A stretch of DNA of 64,000 nt from Phoronis australis (taxonomy: Eukaryota > Phoronida > Phoronidae), in assembly GCA_002633005.1 (NCBI GenBank), contig NMRA01000710.1, forward strand, positions 58,065-122,064, in the 5' to 3' direction. Shown here one piece after another: positions 43,005-54,158 of this stretch (the first letter of the stretch is position 1; the number at the start of each line of letters is the position of its first letter). The notes under the pieces were generated by a model. That model was not told the origin of the DNA. It saw nothing but the letters and a program-made list of their open reading frames with translations, and made no database searches. A program made the position numbers and the translations under genes.

Positions 43005-43180
43005 TGAGCTTAAGTTTTCATCGAAAAACTTCAGTTTTTGGTCTGAAAACCTTAAGTTTTCATTCACGAAAACTTAAGTTTTTGGCGAAAACTTAAGTAT
43101 TTTGGAACAAGTTTTTTGGAACGAACTTAAGTTTTCATAACTTAAGTTTTCAAAAACTTAAGTTCTGTCACTAAGTTTTT
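43005..43180. repeat. Cluster of AACTTAAGTTTT palindromes
   Basis: Seven CTTAAG sites within about 170 bp, most inside AAACTTAAGTTTT, mixed with near-palindromes (ACTTCAGTTTTT). It can form many alternative hairpins. Confidence 0.85.
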
Positions 43181-43288
43181 TTGTTTGTTCGCAGGACACA
43201 GGTCGCAATTTTCGTCCGCTGATCACGAAATTTACACATAACACGTAGTTTGGAAAGTACTGGGAGCCTGTTGTTTTTCGTCATAATC

Positions 43289-43630
43289 GGATCCAAGATG
43301 GCGGATGTAGCGGCCATCTTGTTTTCGTTTAAAAGTTCAAATGCTTCTGGATGCTACAATTTTTTACGTAAAGAGCTGAGAATCGGCACAGTTATTGCAT
43401 TGAAAGTGTGCTACAACTATACTGGAAATTTTTTACTTCCGATTAAAGATGGCGGAAATATCGGCGATCGCGCATGCGCACCTCGGTTTTGGCCTGAAAA
43501 CGTTTTCTCCTGTAAAGGGCGCATTATAGGACCACTTCCTTCGAATTTTTGCAGGTATTAGTTTCTTGTGACATGCTATTGTACAAAGACAAACACCGGA
43601 AGTTGCTTTCAAGATGGCGGATCTGGCGCA
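43289..43630 (+). promoter_or_regulatory. Three AAGATGGCGG (YY1-like) motifs
   Basis: AAGATGGCGG at about 43298, 43447 and 43611, the first within an inverted CAAGATGGC..GCCATCTTG. A CpG-containing GATCGCGCATGCGCACC (NRF1-like) follows the second. This could be an old promoter of an unannotated transcript or a repeat family carrying such sites. No coding frame is supported. Confidence 0.35.
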
Positions 43631-44039
43631 TGTTGACCCATTTTCAGTTGTGCTGGAGTGCCATTTTGAACGGGAAGAGAAAATGACGCGATTTTTTGCA
43701 TGTAGATTCTTTAAAGTAAACCCTTTCAAACGATTTGTCACAATTTTTTCTCAGACTTACCGTTTTCGAGTTATTTAATTGACTTTGAATTTCAAAAAAG
43801 CAAAATTTCAAGGTTTTCGAAAAATTTGCGGAATTCTGCGATACCATCAATTTAGACAGAGTTTTGAACGGGCTTTCAGATGGTGTTTTTCATTTTTCGC
43901 TAGAACGTCTACTTTTCGAATTATTTGAGATTTTATGATAGCGCTGTTCCTTTGTTGAGCGCCCTTACCGCATTGATGTTGGTTAAACTTCTATTGAACT
44001 ACACTGTAGCCTATTTCTTGCTGATTTATGACATCTAAG

Positions 44040-44330
44040 TGCGTCATATGAATGCTATGATGTTATTCAGCATCATCACCATCGTCATCATATTCGTCAT
44101 CTTTGTCATCATCTCCGTCGTCGTCTTTTCAGTTAATTTCGCCATGTATCGCTCAAGACTGTACTGATTTCTGGCCTCTCCGTTCGTCTTATGAATGCTA
44201 TCACTACTTACTTGTTGTATTGTTCATCATCGCCACCATCGTTGTCATATCGTCACCTTCGTCATCATCTCCATCATCGTCTCTTCTGTTAATTTCGCCA
44301 AGTGGCGCTCCTCGGAGCGCTTTCATTTAA
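44040..44330 (+). repeat. About 147-bp tandem duplication with (CATCATC)n
   Basis: Two copies, each with TATGAATGCTATnA, a CATC-rich tract, GTTAATTTCGCCA and a CGCTC end. Related in reverse orientation to 37220-37430. Confidence 0.7.
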
Positions 44331-46813
44331 ACCTTGACCGCGATAAGTTGAAATTTTACAGGGAATTCAAATACCCTTCAGACACTTTAGACTCTAAAAT
44401 GTTGGCTCGTCGACACCAAATTTCACCTGATTTCTGTATGTGGAGAGTTTTGGTAGTCTGGATGCACTCTCAGCTCGTAGTAACTGTATGCAAATGGTGG
44501 CTTTGGGGTGGAAACCGCTGATTTGACGTATTTTTGTTCGTGGCCGGTTGCGCTTTCGATAGTTTTAGAAGGCTGAAAATTCAGTGACTTTGGAACAATT
44601 CTCAATAGACTTTGGGCAGTTTTTTCAGGTCTTTGGCTTGTATACTCTTCATATTTCAAGGTCTCGTAAATCCTGTGAAATAGACTGTGGGAACCCAAGT
44701 TCCAAGACCTGTTTTCAAAATCCTAAAACGTGAAAAAGCTGTTGGTGATTGCCACCTCACCAGTAGCGAGACAGAACACTCAATCGTTCAAGTGACGTAG
44801 ACGCGATTTTGAACATGTTGTGCTTTATATACAGTTTTTGCGAATTGAACACGATGACTGACCAGCAAAGCTAACGTTAGATATGTCAATTTTTCACAAA
44901 TACTCAAATAGGCTTCATAAAGCCACAGTTGCCAGCACTCGAAGATGAGAGAGCGAAACATCTCGATCTACAGACCGTAGTACAAGGGGTAAACACCCCA
45001 CCCCGACGGTTATACTATTACATGAATTTTTCATTAAAGTCGTGTCTGTTGAATGGAACGAATAAATAGTGGTGAACGGTGTGAATAAACAAACACGATA
45101 ATACAATTCGTAAGACAAATTAAAGCTGGACATTCTCATGGTAGCATCTGACACAAGGGACAAATTTTTAAGTAGCAGAACGGTCCCCTCAAAAGTGAGC
45201 ATTAGGAAAGTATGGGTGCTGTTGAGTTTTGGGCAGGGAAATTTTTGGGAGCAAGAAATTAAAAAGTATATATACATGTATTGTGTCATGCTCCTGATAC
45301 TAAAAGTGTTTCCCACCGCAAAGCTTCAGCTAATAAATTACAGTAGATAACACTCCTCTTAGTAAAGTGCCACCTTTCGACCAGCCTGCATACTTTTCGA
45401 TTAATTATTCGCGGGTTTTTATTCTTATACTAGGTTTACCTAACTAGGAAAACCGCTAGCGAATAAATAACCATTTAGGCAGACAGCCCAACTATACACG
45501 AACGGGGTAATTTCCGCCAACAGTTAGTTTGTTTCCTTACCACATGGATCGCTTTTACGTGAAAACTGATGTGAAAGCACGTTCACCGCTTAATATAAAT
45601 TAAATGATATGACGATAGAACAAAGGCCTCTTACCGCTAAGTATGTCTACACTTTGAATAAACCACTCCTGGTATGTATAAGTCATTGTTTGAATTAAGG
45701 GGTATGACTACACAGATGCAAACCAAAACGTCATTTGGAGGTAACTCAAACCACCTGCAAAGCGCCAGCACAAATGACCCGTGCAAACGTTCACGCAATA
45801 GGCGTTTGCTGCTAACGAAAGTACCAACGAAAACGCTTGACAGTGAATCGGGTATTAGAGTCGTTTCAAATACAAAGAGTCAGACCTCAAAAATAGACAC
45901 AAAACGAAAAAAATGGCCACTAGGCGGGGGTACAGTATGTAGTGATCGTCGCGTCTTTAATAGAAACCAAAATTTCATGACAACCAGTCAACGAAGTCCA
46001 ACGCCAGGGAAACGGAATAAGCGAAATCGCGTAGAGAACAGTAGTAGTCGGGTCCGTCTGAATATCGTCGTCAAAAGATGCCACAATCACAAATTTAACG
46101 ATCCTGCTGAGGGTTTAGGAAATACAGCAAGGAAAACAAAACTGCCAAAATAAAGCGCCACACTGGTCAGAGCCGCCCAAAAAATCATTGTCAGCCGACC
46201 TCCCGTTAAGAACACATGTTTGCAAACACGTTGAATCCATTCGGAAACAGAAGCATGGCGTCTAGTCTGTAGGTAATCGTTTGTCAAATTCCATGAAAAT
46301 CCGGAAGTCCGATCACAAAAGCAAACGTAAAGCAAACTAAGATTGCAGACCACTTGTCGAATCTTCCGAAGTCATACATGTATATTCAGCTTTGGACGCG
46401 GTATTACTTTACATAATAGAGTGAATATTAAACAAATAAAGGACAGTCACAACTTGTGTAGATTATAAGGTTCCGCAGCCACAAGGGAAAAGAGACCATG
46501 ACAATCAAGACTTATTCGCAAACCGTTCAAAAATTTTTCACTTTTCATCAGTTGACAAATTTGTTGTAGTAGGCTTAACCTTAAGGTTTTCATATGTCTC
46601 GAGCGCTACACAGCTCTTTGTAACATGAGCAAAATATGGCGTTAATATGCGTCCAAATTGCACCCCTAACAGTAGTTTTGTATGGGTAGTTATTAGTTCC
46701 GTACGAGATAGACAGAGACAACAATTGAACCACGGGGGTTAGCTGCAATAGTCAGTATTGACAAACAAATACGTCAACTTTTTAAACTAACATCAAATCA
46801 TAAAGTTAGAAAA
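44331..46813. other. No supported gene
   Basis: A 159-codon open frame at 45674-46153 (plus) is basic and Ser/Thr-rich with no recognised domain. On the minus strand, 46353-46087 includes the hydrophobic MIFWAALTSVALYFGSFVFL. Neither has a convincing gene structure. Confidence 0.35.
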
Positions 46814-46817
46814 TTAA

Positions 46818-46964
46818 AGGCGAAGGCAACCTTTTTTCATGTCATTTTGAGCTAAAATAAGGTTGGTTGGTTATCCTAGACATATTTTCCACTTAATTAC
46901 AGCTTTTCGTAATTTTGTTAATTACTCGTCCGCTACTCCGGAAGTGACGTTTTAGGAGGCAAGC
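46818..46964 (+). repeat. Left terminal inverted repeat (147 bp)
   Basis: Starts AGGCGAAGGCAACC and ends TTTTAGGAGGCAAGC. About four mismatches to the reverse complement of 48360-48506. Confidence 0.95.
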
Positions 46965-47082
46965 ATTTTGCGCCAATTTCTTTTCATATGGTCTGACTGT
47001 GAGAGCTGCCGAGTCGGTCATTGTTCTACCTCGGTTGTGTTAAGTTACGTCGTCGTTTGCTTTCATTTACTAATCAGTCAAC

Positions 47083-48086
47083 ATGCCACACTGTTGCTGC
47101 GTACCGGGATGTACTAATTATCGTCTCACGCGCGCTTTGGGAGTACCTTTGCATCGCTTTCCGATGGATGACACACTTCGCCGTACTTGACTTGTTCGTG
47201 TGAAGAACGCAGCGTTACCCGTCTCCGCAACATACAAAGTAGTCGAGAATTTCCGTGTGTGTGGCAAGCACTTTCTGCCGTCCGAATACGAAAGGGATTT
47301 GTACGCTGAACTGATGAAGGTCCCTGCGAAACAACGCCTGAAGAAGGATGCCATTCCGTCTGTGTTGATTCCCGACAGTGCCCCGTCGCCACCCCCGAGA
47401 AGTGCGTTTTTGAAGAGAGAAGCCTCGCGAGCTGTGGCCAGTACAGTGACTGGAGCCAGTGGAGGCACTTCATCCACTGTCACCCGTGCCTCCGAACGTA
47501 CCCCAGAGCCATTCCTGAAACCAGTAGCGATTCGCCTTGTGCTGTTTTCTCCAGCCCAAAGCCTCTAAGCAGCCCTACAGCGATATTGAGTTGTGGGAGT
47601 GATTACAGGCTCAGTTCGACACCCAGTGAAGAGGACAGTTCGTCGTCCAGTGAACAGATCGGTGAGCCAAACTTTGATAAGTTTATTGTGGGCTTGTCTA
47701 AAGTGTTGGAGCTATTTAGAAGGTGCCAGGTGTGTGGCGAGGCAGTCACACGACACGATGTAATTAGTTTGGGTGCTCAGGTCACCATCCAGTGGGAGTG
47801 TGTCGCGGGACACTCTGGCAAGTGGGACAGTTGTTCCTCTGTCCGTGGTATGCCGGAGGTCCACTTAACCATGTCCAGTAGTGGCTTGGCCTCGTCGAAC
47901 TCTGAACAGCACAAGCATTCCATTGAGGTAGGCATAACAACGCACACAGTGCATTTGCACCAAGATGTGTCACCACGTCTGTCCTCAGTAGCCGCCTCGT
48001 TTCTCTCAACAGCTGCCTGTGCCTGTGCGTACTCTGCCTCGTTATACTCGGGCTCAAACATGTACCCACCCACTGAATGTCCTTGA
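47083..48086 (+). pseudogene. THAP-domain transposase, front half, broken
   Basis: ATG at 47083 opens a C2CH THAP zinc finger: C6/C10 in CCVPGCTNYR, then PLHRFPMDD and, downstream, VCGKHFLPSEY supplying Cys and His. The conserved Trp codon after RRT is TGA (47188-47190). The frame continues to a stop at 47566 and then resumes in another frame (from before 47586) with FDKFIVGLSKVLELFRRCQV, the CQVCGEAV zinc-ribbon-like Cys pair and WDSCSSVRGMPEVHLTMSSS, a segment typical of the part before the catalytic domain in THAP transposases. The DDE catalytic part is missing. So there are two lesions plus truncation. Coding after about 47900 is antisense to the P2X7-tail-like frame and probably not original. 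Confidence 0.85.
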
Positions 48087-48190
48087 AAAAAATCCTCGTC
48101 ACCACTGCTGTGAACAAGGTCTCCGTCACTCACACTACTGTCACTGTGATACGGGTCACCGACTCCAGCCATTTTCAGCTTACAACACAC
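47777..48190 (-). CDS. P2X7-tail (ballast / zinc-cysteine) domain-like protein, partial
   Basis: Uninterrupted 137-codon frame. An acidic, Ser-rich start (SDSSVSDGD, SSGDEDFF) leads to GGYMFEPEYNEAE, then W77-C78-K-C80-x2-C83, MPTSMEC92-L-C94-C95-SE. The W-C-x-C-x2-C ... E-C-x-C-C arrangement after a YxFEP word matches the first zinc-binding part of the cytoplasmic ballast domain of P2X7 receptors, which also occurs without a channel in many invertebrate proteins. The domain stops after the first cysteine group. The last 40 residues (KPLLDMVKWTSGIPRTEEQL...) are antisense to transposase sequence, so either the gene was spliced further on or this is a captured fragment. Met7 is an alternative start. 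It lies fully inside the TTAA element. Confidence 0.7.
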   Translation of the reverse strand: MCCKLKMAGVGDPYHSDSSVSDGDLVHSSGDEDFFQGHSVGGYMFEPEYNEAEYAQAQAAVERNEAATEDRRGDTSWCKCTVCVVMPTSMECLCCSEFDEAKPLLDMVKWTSGIPRTEEQLSHLPECPATHSHWMVT

Positions 48191-48359
48191 TAAACAATCC
48201 CTAAATCCAACGTAGTTGAGTTCTCTACTAACCTATCTTGCCGCAGAATACTCGCCGATGGAAAGTGGTGGCGACAATTGTTGAAAAACAGCACAAAACA
48301 AAAGTAGAATAGAACAGATTCGCACGGTAAAGTCAACGCAAAACCAAGTGGCGGGAAAC

Positions 48360-48506
48360 GCTTGCCTCCTAAAACGTCACTTCCGGAGTAGAGGACAAGT
48401 AATTAATAAAATTACGAAAAGCTGTAATTAAGTGGAAAATATGTCTAGGATAACCAGCCAACCTTATTTTAGCTCAAAATGACATGAAAAAAGGTTGCCT
48501 TCGCCT
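48360..48506 (-). repeat. Right terminal inverted repeat (147 bp)
   Basis: Reverse complement of 46818-46964 with about four changes. The outer end abuts TTAA at 48507. Confidence 0.95.
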
Positions 48507-48510
48507 TTAA

Positions 48511-51500
48511 ACAATTTGCAACAAAGAAAAAACGTTCCTTAAGGGGCACATCATCATACTTCCAAAATTAATAAGACAGTCTACTTCACTTGTTATCATA
48601 ACGAACGCCGCTATGGCGTCATTGTCTGTGTCAAGTGTCATTGAAATGCATAAAGAGTTTCTTTCGAAATTTGGAAACTCCCCTTCTTCCAAAAGTACTG
48701 AAAAGGACCCTTGTCGACACCAAAACGGCCACACGGGGGTTGCATTGCTCTAACCCAACCCGGCGCACTGTCAGTACATACAGGTACCTCAAAAATACGT
48801 ATTTGCAAGTATGTTCTGGAGATATCGGCAAACCCCGTTTCCGAAAACAATGGATTGGCCTGCCCCTCTAGGCCCTGGGGTCCACGAAGGTTGGAAAGTG
48901 GCGTTCATTTCGACATTGATGGCCTACTTACTTTTTGTTCAATATCCCACGTCGACAAGGGAGTTACGAGATATCGAGAGGACAACTGAAGAGCGCAACC
49001 GGACAAAATGACCCGAAATTGACCTCACGCCAGAAAATGAATGACAGGTGTGATTGACCAATCAGAATGCTGCATTCCGGACACTCATCCAGACTGCAGT
49101 TCAAGTCGCCATTTGTCCGACAAACATTAGCGGCTGTGGGACAAAACACGTTCAATTACAATGTGCACATTAATTACCGAAAATACGTAGCATTTTGGCG
49201 CTACGCCGTGGCACTACAGAAACGGCAAGCACGTAAATCGACGTAAATCTTCATCCCGTTCCCGAACCTTTGCTGAAGCCTCTTGCCTTTTGTCTTTGTC
49301 ATGGCGAGATTCATAGGGAAGATGATGTTCGCCAAAGTCTGCGTGAATATCAGTTAGCACACCGGTCGTGCGTGACCTTAGGTTTGCAGAAGATTGCTCC
49401 GCCTAGCTATGATGTCACGTGATGCGGAAGTCCGACATCAGAGAATATAAAAGGAAAAGGGTTATTTAATTGACCCACCTCGGTGAATTTGGCTCTGAAA
49501 GTGATAACATAGTCTTTACCTGCCATCTCAAACATGCTAATCTTCCACGGCAAATGATTGTTGATTGATGTTAACTTCGATACATACATTCTTTTTTTGA
49601 AAATATGGTTTACGAGTGTGACCTTGAAGGGCAATACTTACACGAGAAACTGAATTTACATTTACTCAAAAAATCACTCAAATGTAAATGGCTCAAAAAT
49701 ACATTTTCAAGATTTCGCAGTTGCAGCCATGTTGAATTTGACCTCGAAACGAAAAATTGTTATGGGAATGAACTCCTGCGAAACCAAATAGTTCAGGAAA
49801 TTTGCAACTTAAAAAAATTAAGATGAATGAATAAAAAGTTGCGTCTCATGATGGGCTACCATACTGAATTTATTCGAAGTAAAAAATTGCCTAAGCTTAT
49901 CACAATGGCAACCCAGCTGAATTTGATTTGCGATCACATTGGATTCCAAATCTGGAGGACAAGTTCAGGTGAGCCAAAATTTCCAGGTTGAACCTATAGG
50001 GCGTATAGTCGTCTAATCTGTCACAAAACTGAGTGTTGTTAGGCAGGTAAACATATTCTTATCACTGCTAGGCAATGTCACATTGATATAATTTTATTAC
50101 CATACTCTACGTTATCAACTGAATAATCCGATAGAGGCGATTCAGTCTAAAGGTCATTCTGACAAATGAAAATCACAAAATGATTCCTTTGCCACGATAG
50201 GTATTGATTTTTACCGTTAAAACGAATTGGTGTGTCACTTGGCATTGACTTGAAGCCACCCAATGTCCGATGTGTTGTCACACCTCTTAACTTTTGAAAC
50301 GCATAGTAATTTAGTGACGCCCTGAGTTCAACAGGCGAAGTCCAGCAATGTGTGTCATAACTCAAGCTATCCACACGGGCACCTAAATTAGCGCAAGTTA
50401 CACCTGAGTTAACCTGTCATAGATCAGCCACATCTTCATACTATATTCACACAGTGTAAAGATCGTGGAGAAGGGCACAAGTCATGGTGCGCAAGTCATT
50501 TTGGTAGACTAATGGTATTATCGACCACATGCAAAATGTATAGGGTTTAAGAAACAGTTTGCCTAGCTATATATCAGAAGCATAAAAATTATTGCAGGTG
50601 ATCTGTGCATCTTTTGTAAGAGAGAAGTTGCGTCACAATTTCCATCCCTGTTCACGCAATAATATTATTCCTGCCTTGCCAGTGTGCTAGGGTAAGTTCC
50701 TCTAACTTGAGGAGGCGGGGGTAAGTTGTTACACCCGCGTATAGGGCACTAGATCCTCTTTTGTCCACATGATTTCTTAACTTAGTGCAAGTTACATGTA
50801 CACCTGGTGTGCCCGCCTAGACACAGTTTTGGTCGTCTCATGCAATTTGTTTACATATTTCATGTTGGGGAACCCAGCAATGTCTTAAAACAAACGCAAC
50901 TGGTCAGTGCAAAAGCACCAAGCAATCCAAGGTTTAGTGACTGGTTTAAGACAATAGCAAACCAAGATTAATATCATCAAATTTAATTTCATCATCCCAC
51001 ACGACTTAGGGTGGAGTTGTCTAATACATTAACAGGAGGTGACTGGGTGGACCTCCTGTCATTCTTATCGTGTTTGATCATAACAGTAAGGTGACAGCCT
51101 CTCTACCGAGGTGGCTAAAATTAATTTGATATCGGTGTAGACTGTAAAAATTCCTCAATGAATGTCAAAAAAGAAAACTAAACCAGAATATTAGTGACGT
51201 CATACAGCCTCCGTAAAATATCAACTAGAGCAGCCTTTTCGTTTGGTGCAATACACGCACATTGCCAAACAAATCAAGTTGATTTCAAATGTAACATTCC
51301 ATTACTCTAAATGTAAGACTGAAAGAAAAGTTTTCAAATCAGGGGTTCGAACAAGGAAGGGGGAGTTAACAAGCTACTTACTTGCCTCTGACGAGAAACG
51401 ACCAATAAAACTTAATCGAAACCTGACTCTCGAAACAATTAATTGTTCAGCAATGATAAAAATTCAAGTGCACACAAATTAACGTCTTTCACGTGCCAAG

Positions 51501-53400
51501 AAGCACGATTTAAACCGACTCAATGTTCCTTTACTGATTAAAACTGAAGCTTTGAGTTTTCACACCAAAAGATGACGTTGCTGTGCCGGCGTAAGTATGC
51601 CCGGGCTCGTGCTTCAGATGTGGACATCAAAGGTAAATTAGTTAAGATTATTTGGAACTATGAGATACTCATGAACCACACAAAAATGTGCATTTTTGTT
51701 AGATCTTCACATCGCGAGTTTCATTCCAAAGCAGACAAATCACGACATCGTCAGAAATGTGAAACTGGGATCCGATGCCCAAAAGCTTTGTCGATCCTTG
51801 ATTCAGGAATAACTAATAAAGGTTATCATTTGTTAAATGAGTTTGAAACACTAAGTACCCCACTACAGCTATAAGAATAATTCGAGAGCAGCGAAGTGCC
51901 AAGCCTTCAGTACATTGGGTAATATTAGGAATAATTCAGAAGCACTCACTATAATAAATATACAGTGCATTGCATATAAATGGTGTCAACTTGCTGTTCA
52001 CGGAGGAGGGGTTTTTGGTCTTGCAAAGACCTGACAGTTAACTTGACCGTCATTGACCACCAGACAGTACGTGTAACTTGGCGCTCATTATCGGCAATAT
52101 GGCGTTCGGTCACAGACATTGTTACTTACCCAAAACAGAAGGTTAAAAACAAACATCAAATATTTGATGCACTTGTGACATCCACCTAAACCTTCACCCT
52201 GTCCCATGTTGTATGGTTGTCTTTATAATGTACTAACAGCTTTCTGGACGAGATTGGCTGTATGTCAACCAAACAAGCTTGCTGGCTATGAATGGGGTCA
52301 CAGATTACATACTCACTGTATCATCAATGTGATAGTGACACTCCTAACGATAACTTGTGTTATCGCGTTTACGACAAAAACTTCGAGAGGCAAATTAAAT
52401 ATATGACTCAGTGGCGACTTTGAAGGGGACAAAGGGCCATGCCCTCCTAAAAAATACCAATTTTTGTAAATAAGTAGCAGCGACCGATATAAAAAATCTA
52501 CGTGTGTTACTCAGAAATTTTGTGTGCAAAAAACAAGATCTTAGTCTTACATCAACAGTTGCGATATATTTGGAACATTTTTCTGCCTGTCCGCTCATTA
52601 GACGGATGCCCGAGGGGTACGGAACCCAAGGCGCATCAACCACAGTGCCCCATATGTTTTTCATGGTACCATCAGATGTTCGGAGGGTCCCTGCCAAGCA
52701 CCTCATGAACCACGGCTTAGTCTATTCTACAATCGCCAGGTGCCTATTTAGGTTCCGGTACTAGAAACATCGTCCAGGTCATCAAAAAATTCCTGGCCTC
52801 GCCAGACACTTTCAGAGGCCCTTTATGTCCGGACCCCGGGCAGAGTGCATGAACATGTATATTATAACATGAAAATGCACATCGGGCCCCGACTGACTCA
52901 ACCAAAACGTGCATAACACACAATCTGGATATCAAGAATTTGACACTGTAACTCAAGAAGAGTTTGTTCTCAGGAGAAACTGGTAAAACGTTTACGATAG
53001 ATTTGAAGAAAACTACCCACATACCAGACTTTAGAAGAATCTGTTCCATCCATATTCATAAAGTGGGCTATCTTGGGCGCTCGCGCCCGATTTTAACAGA
53101 GAGATATCTTGAGCGCCCTCACCCTATTAGATCCGGTACAGAATTATATTGTCTTAAAAATACTGTAAAACCACTTCTTTATCTATCTAAGTCCTTTATT
53201 TTGGGTAGATCTGACTTTCTTAATATTTTAATACATTTTTACTCAGAAATCATATTTATTTATCAATGGTTAATGGATATGGCTGTGGCTCCAGCTACAT
53301 ACCCTTACAATATGTAAAAGAACAAACCATCATACTGAACAAATAAGATTTTTTTGAAAATAATTCATGATCATTGGGCGTACAATTAACATGGATTATA
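48511..53400. other. 5-kb stretch without a recognised gene
   Basis: Only short overlapping frames on both strands, none with a known motif. A GTGGCG-type repeat start (CAGTGGCGACTTTGAAGGGG) at about 52410 may be an old element end. No array or tRNA seen. Confidence 0.4.
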
Positions 53401-53547
53401 GAAGAGGGAGGAGGGGAAGAGGAGGGGGAGGGAAAGTTTGATGCACTCATTCACACCCAGTCTCACTCGATTTTATTAACTCAAAATATATTTACATTTA
53501 CATACTAGGCGTGTCATTTAGAAATGAGTGAATATCAATTTTTCTTT

Positions 53548-54127
53548 TTTACCGTCTTATTCGGTCTATATCCACATCGCCTCATATACGGTCGACCTCA
53601 CCTTGCCGACAGGTGTCGCGCTAACCTGTGCGGAAGGTGAGAAACGACGCAGTGACGTCAGTGGTTCGTCAGCAGAGTGAGTGCCGCTATATTGCGGTGC
53701 ATCGTTCTCGCTTGTCTGAACTATGAAGCTAGGAAGAAAGCGGGTATATCGTTTTTTCGACTTCCTCGAGAGTCCGATATGCTGTAGGAGGTGGCTCGCG
53801 GTAGTGAAGAATGAAAGGTAGGCTGTTAATAGCAAGTATGAGGCCGTGAAACATCTCCGTGAGTGTGGCCGGCATTTTGACGACAGTGATTTCTCTGACG
53901 AATTCCGGCGTTGCCTGTGCATGTTCACGGCGCCTCTCTAGTATTTCTTGATCAGTGTATTCCGGTTCGAACTGATAGTCTGTGAACCTATAGTAACGAT
54001 CCGATCCGTGTAGTCTTCGTCGGATGAGCTCTTGACTAAGTAGGAATTGGCGCCGGGAGAGTTGCCATGTAGACGTGTAATAATCTGCGTTCTGTTTCAA
54101 AATGAATTATTCTCATCCTAACCAATA
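53548..54127 (-). repeat. Dispersed coding repeat, copy B
   Basis: About 90% identical by eye to 22628-23204, without the TTAA/TIR ends found around copy A. The minus-strand frame 54100-53729 (123 codons) reads [60 protein letters not shown] and ends at TAG after IYPLSS. No known enzyme motif. It is better preserved than copy A and gives the more reliable protein. It could be a transposon accessory gene; the FEPEY word hints at the ballast-type family, with low certainty. Confidence 0.5.
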
Positions 54128-54158
54128 TTTTTCATTTTTTTGTAAAAATTGAAGAATT

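Larger units (their letters stand above)
46814..48510 (+). mobile_element. TTAA / 147-bp-TIR transposon with THAP and P2X7-tail-like frames
   Basis: TTAA at 46814-46817 and 48507-48510 flank 1689 bp. Inverted termini 46818-46964 and 48360-48506 are 147 bp each with about four differences, starting AGGCGAAGGCAACC. TTAA targets plus a THAP-domain transposase fit the Kolobok superfamily; piggyBac also uses TTAA but lacks THAP. Only the front half of a transposase is present, broken, so this copy cannot move on its own. The near-identity of the termini suggests fairly recent activity. Its back half is replaced by an opposite-strand frame with a cysteine-rich P2X7-tail-like domain. Confidence 0.88.

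Noticed and set aside
45674-46153. 159-codon plus frame
   Set aside because: Basic, low in hydrophobic residues, no domain recognised and no neighbouring exon; could be chance or an antisense shadow.
46087-46353. Minus-strand hydrophobic segment MIFWAALTSVALYFGSFVFL as tetraspanin exon 1 or a channel N-terminus
   Set aside because: No donor in the right phase after it and no tetraspanin-type CxKY..FN..FW pattern; no other channel exons.
47782-48129. Second minus-strand frame of 115 codons over the cysteine-domain region
   Set aside because: Shadow of the 47777-48190 frame, lacking the coherent cysteine motif.
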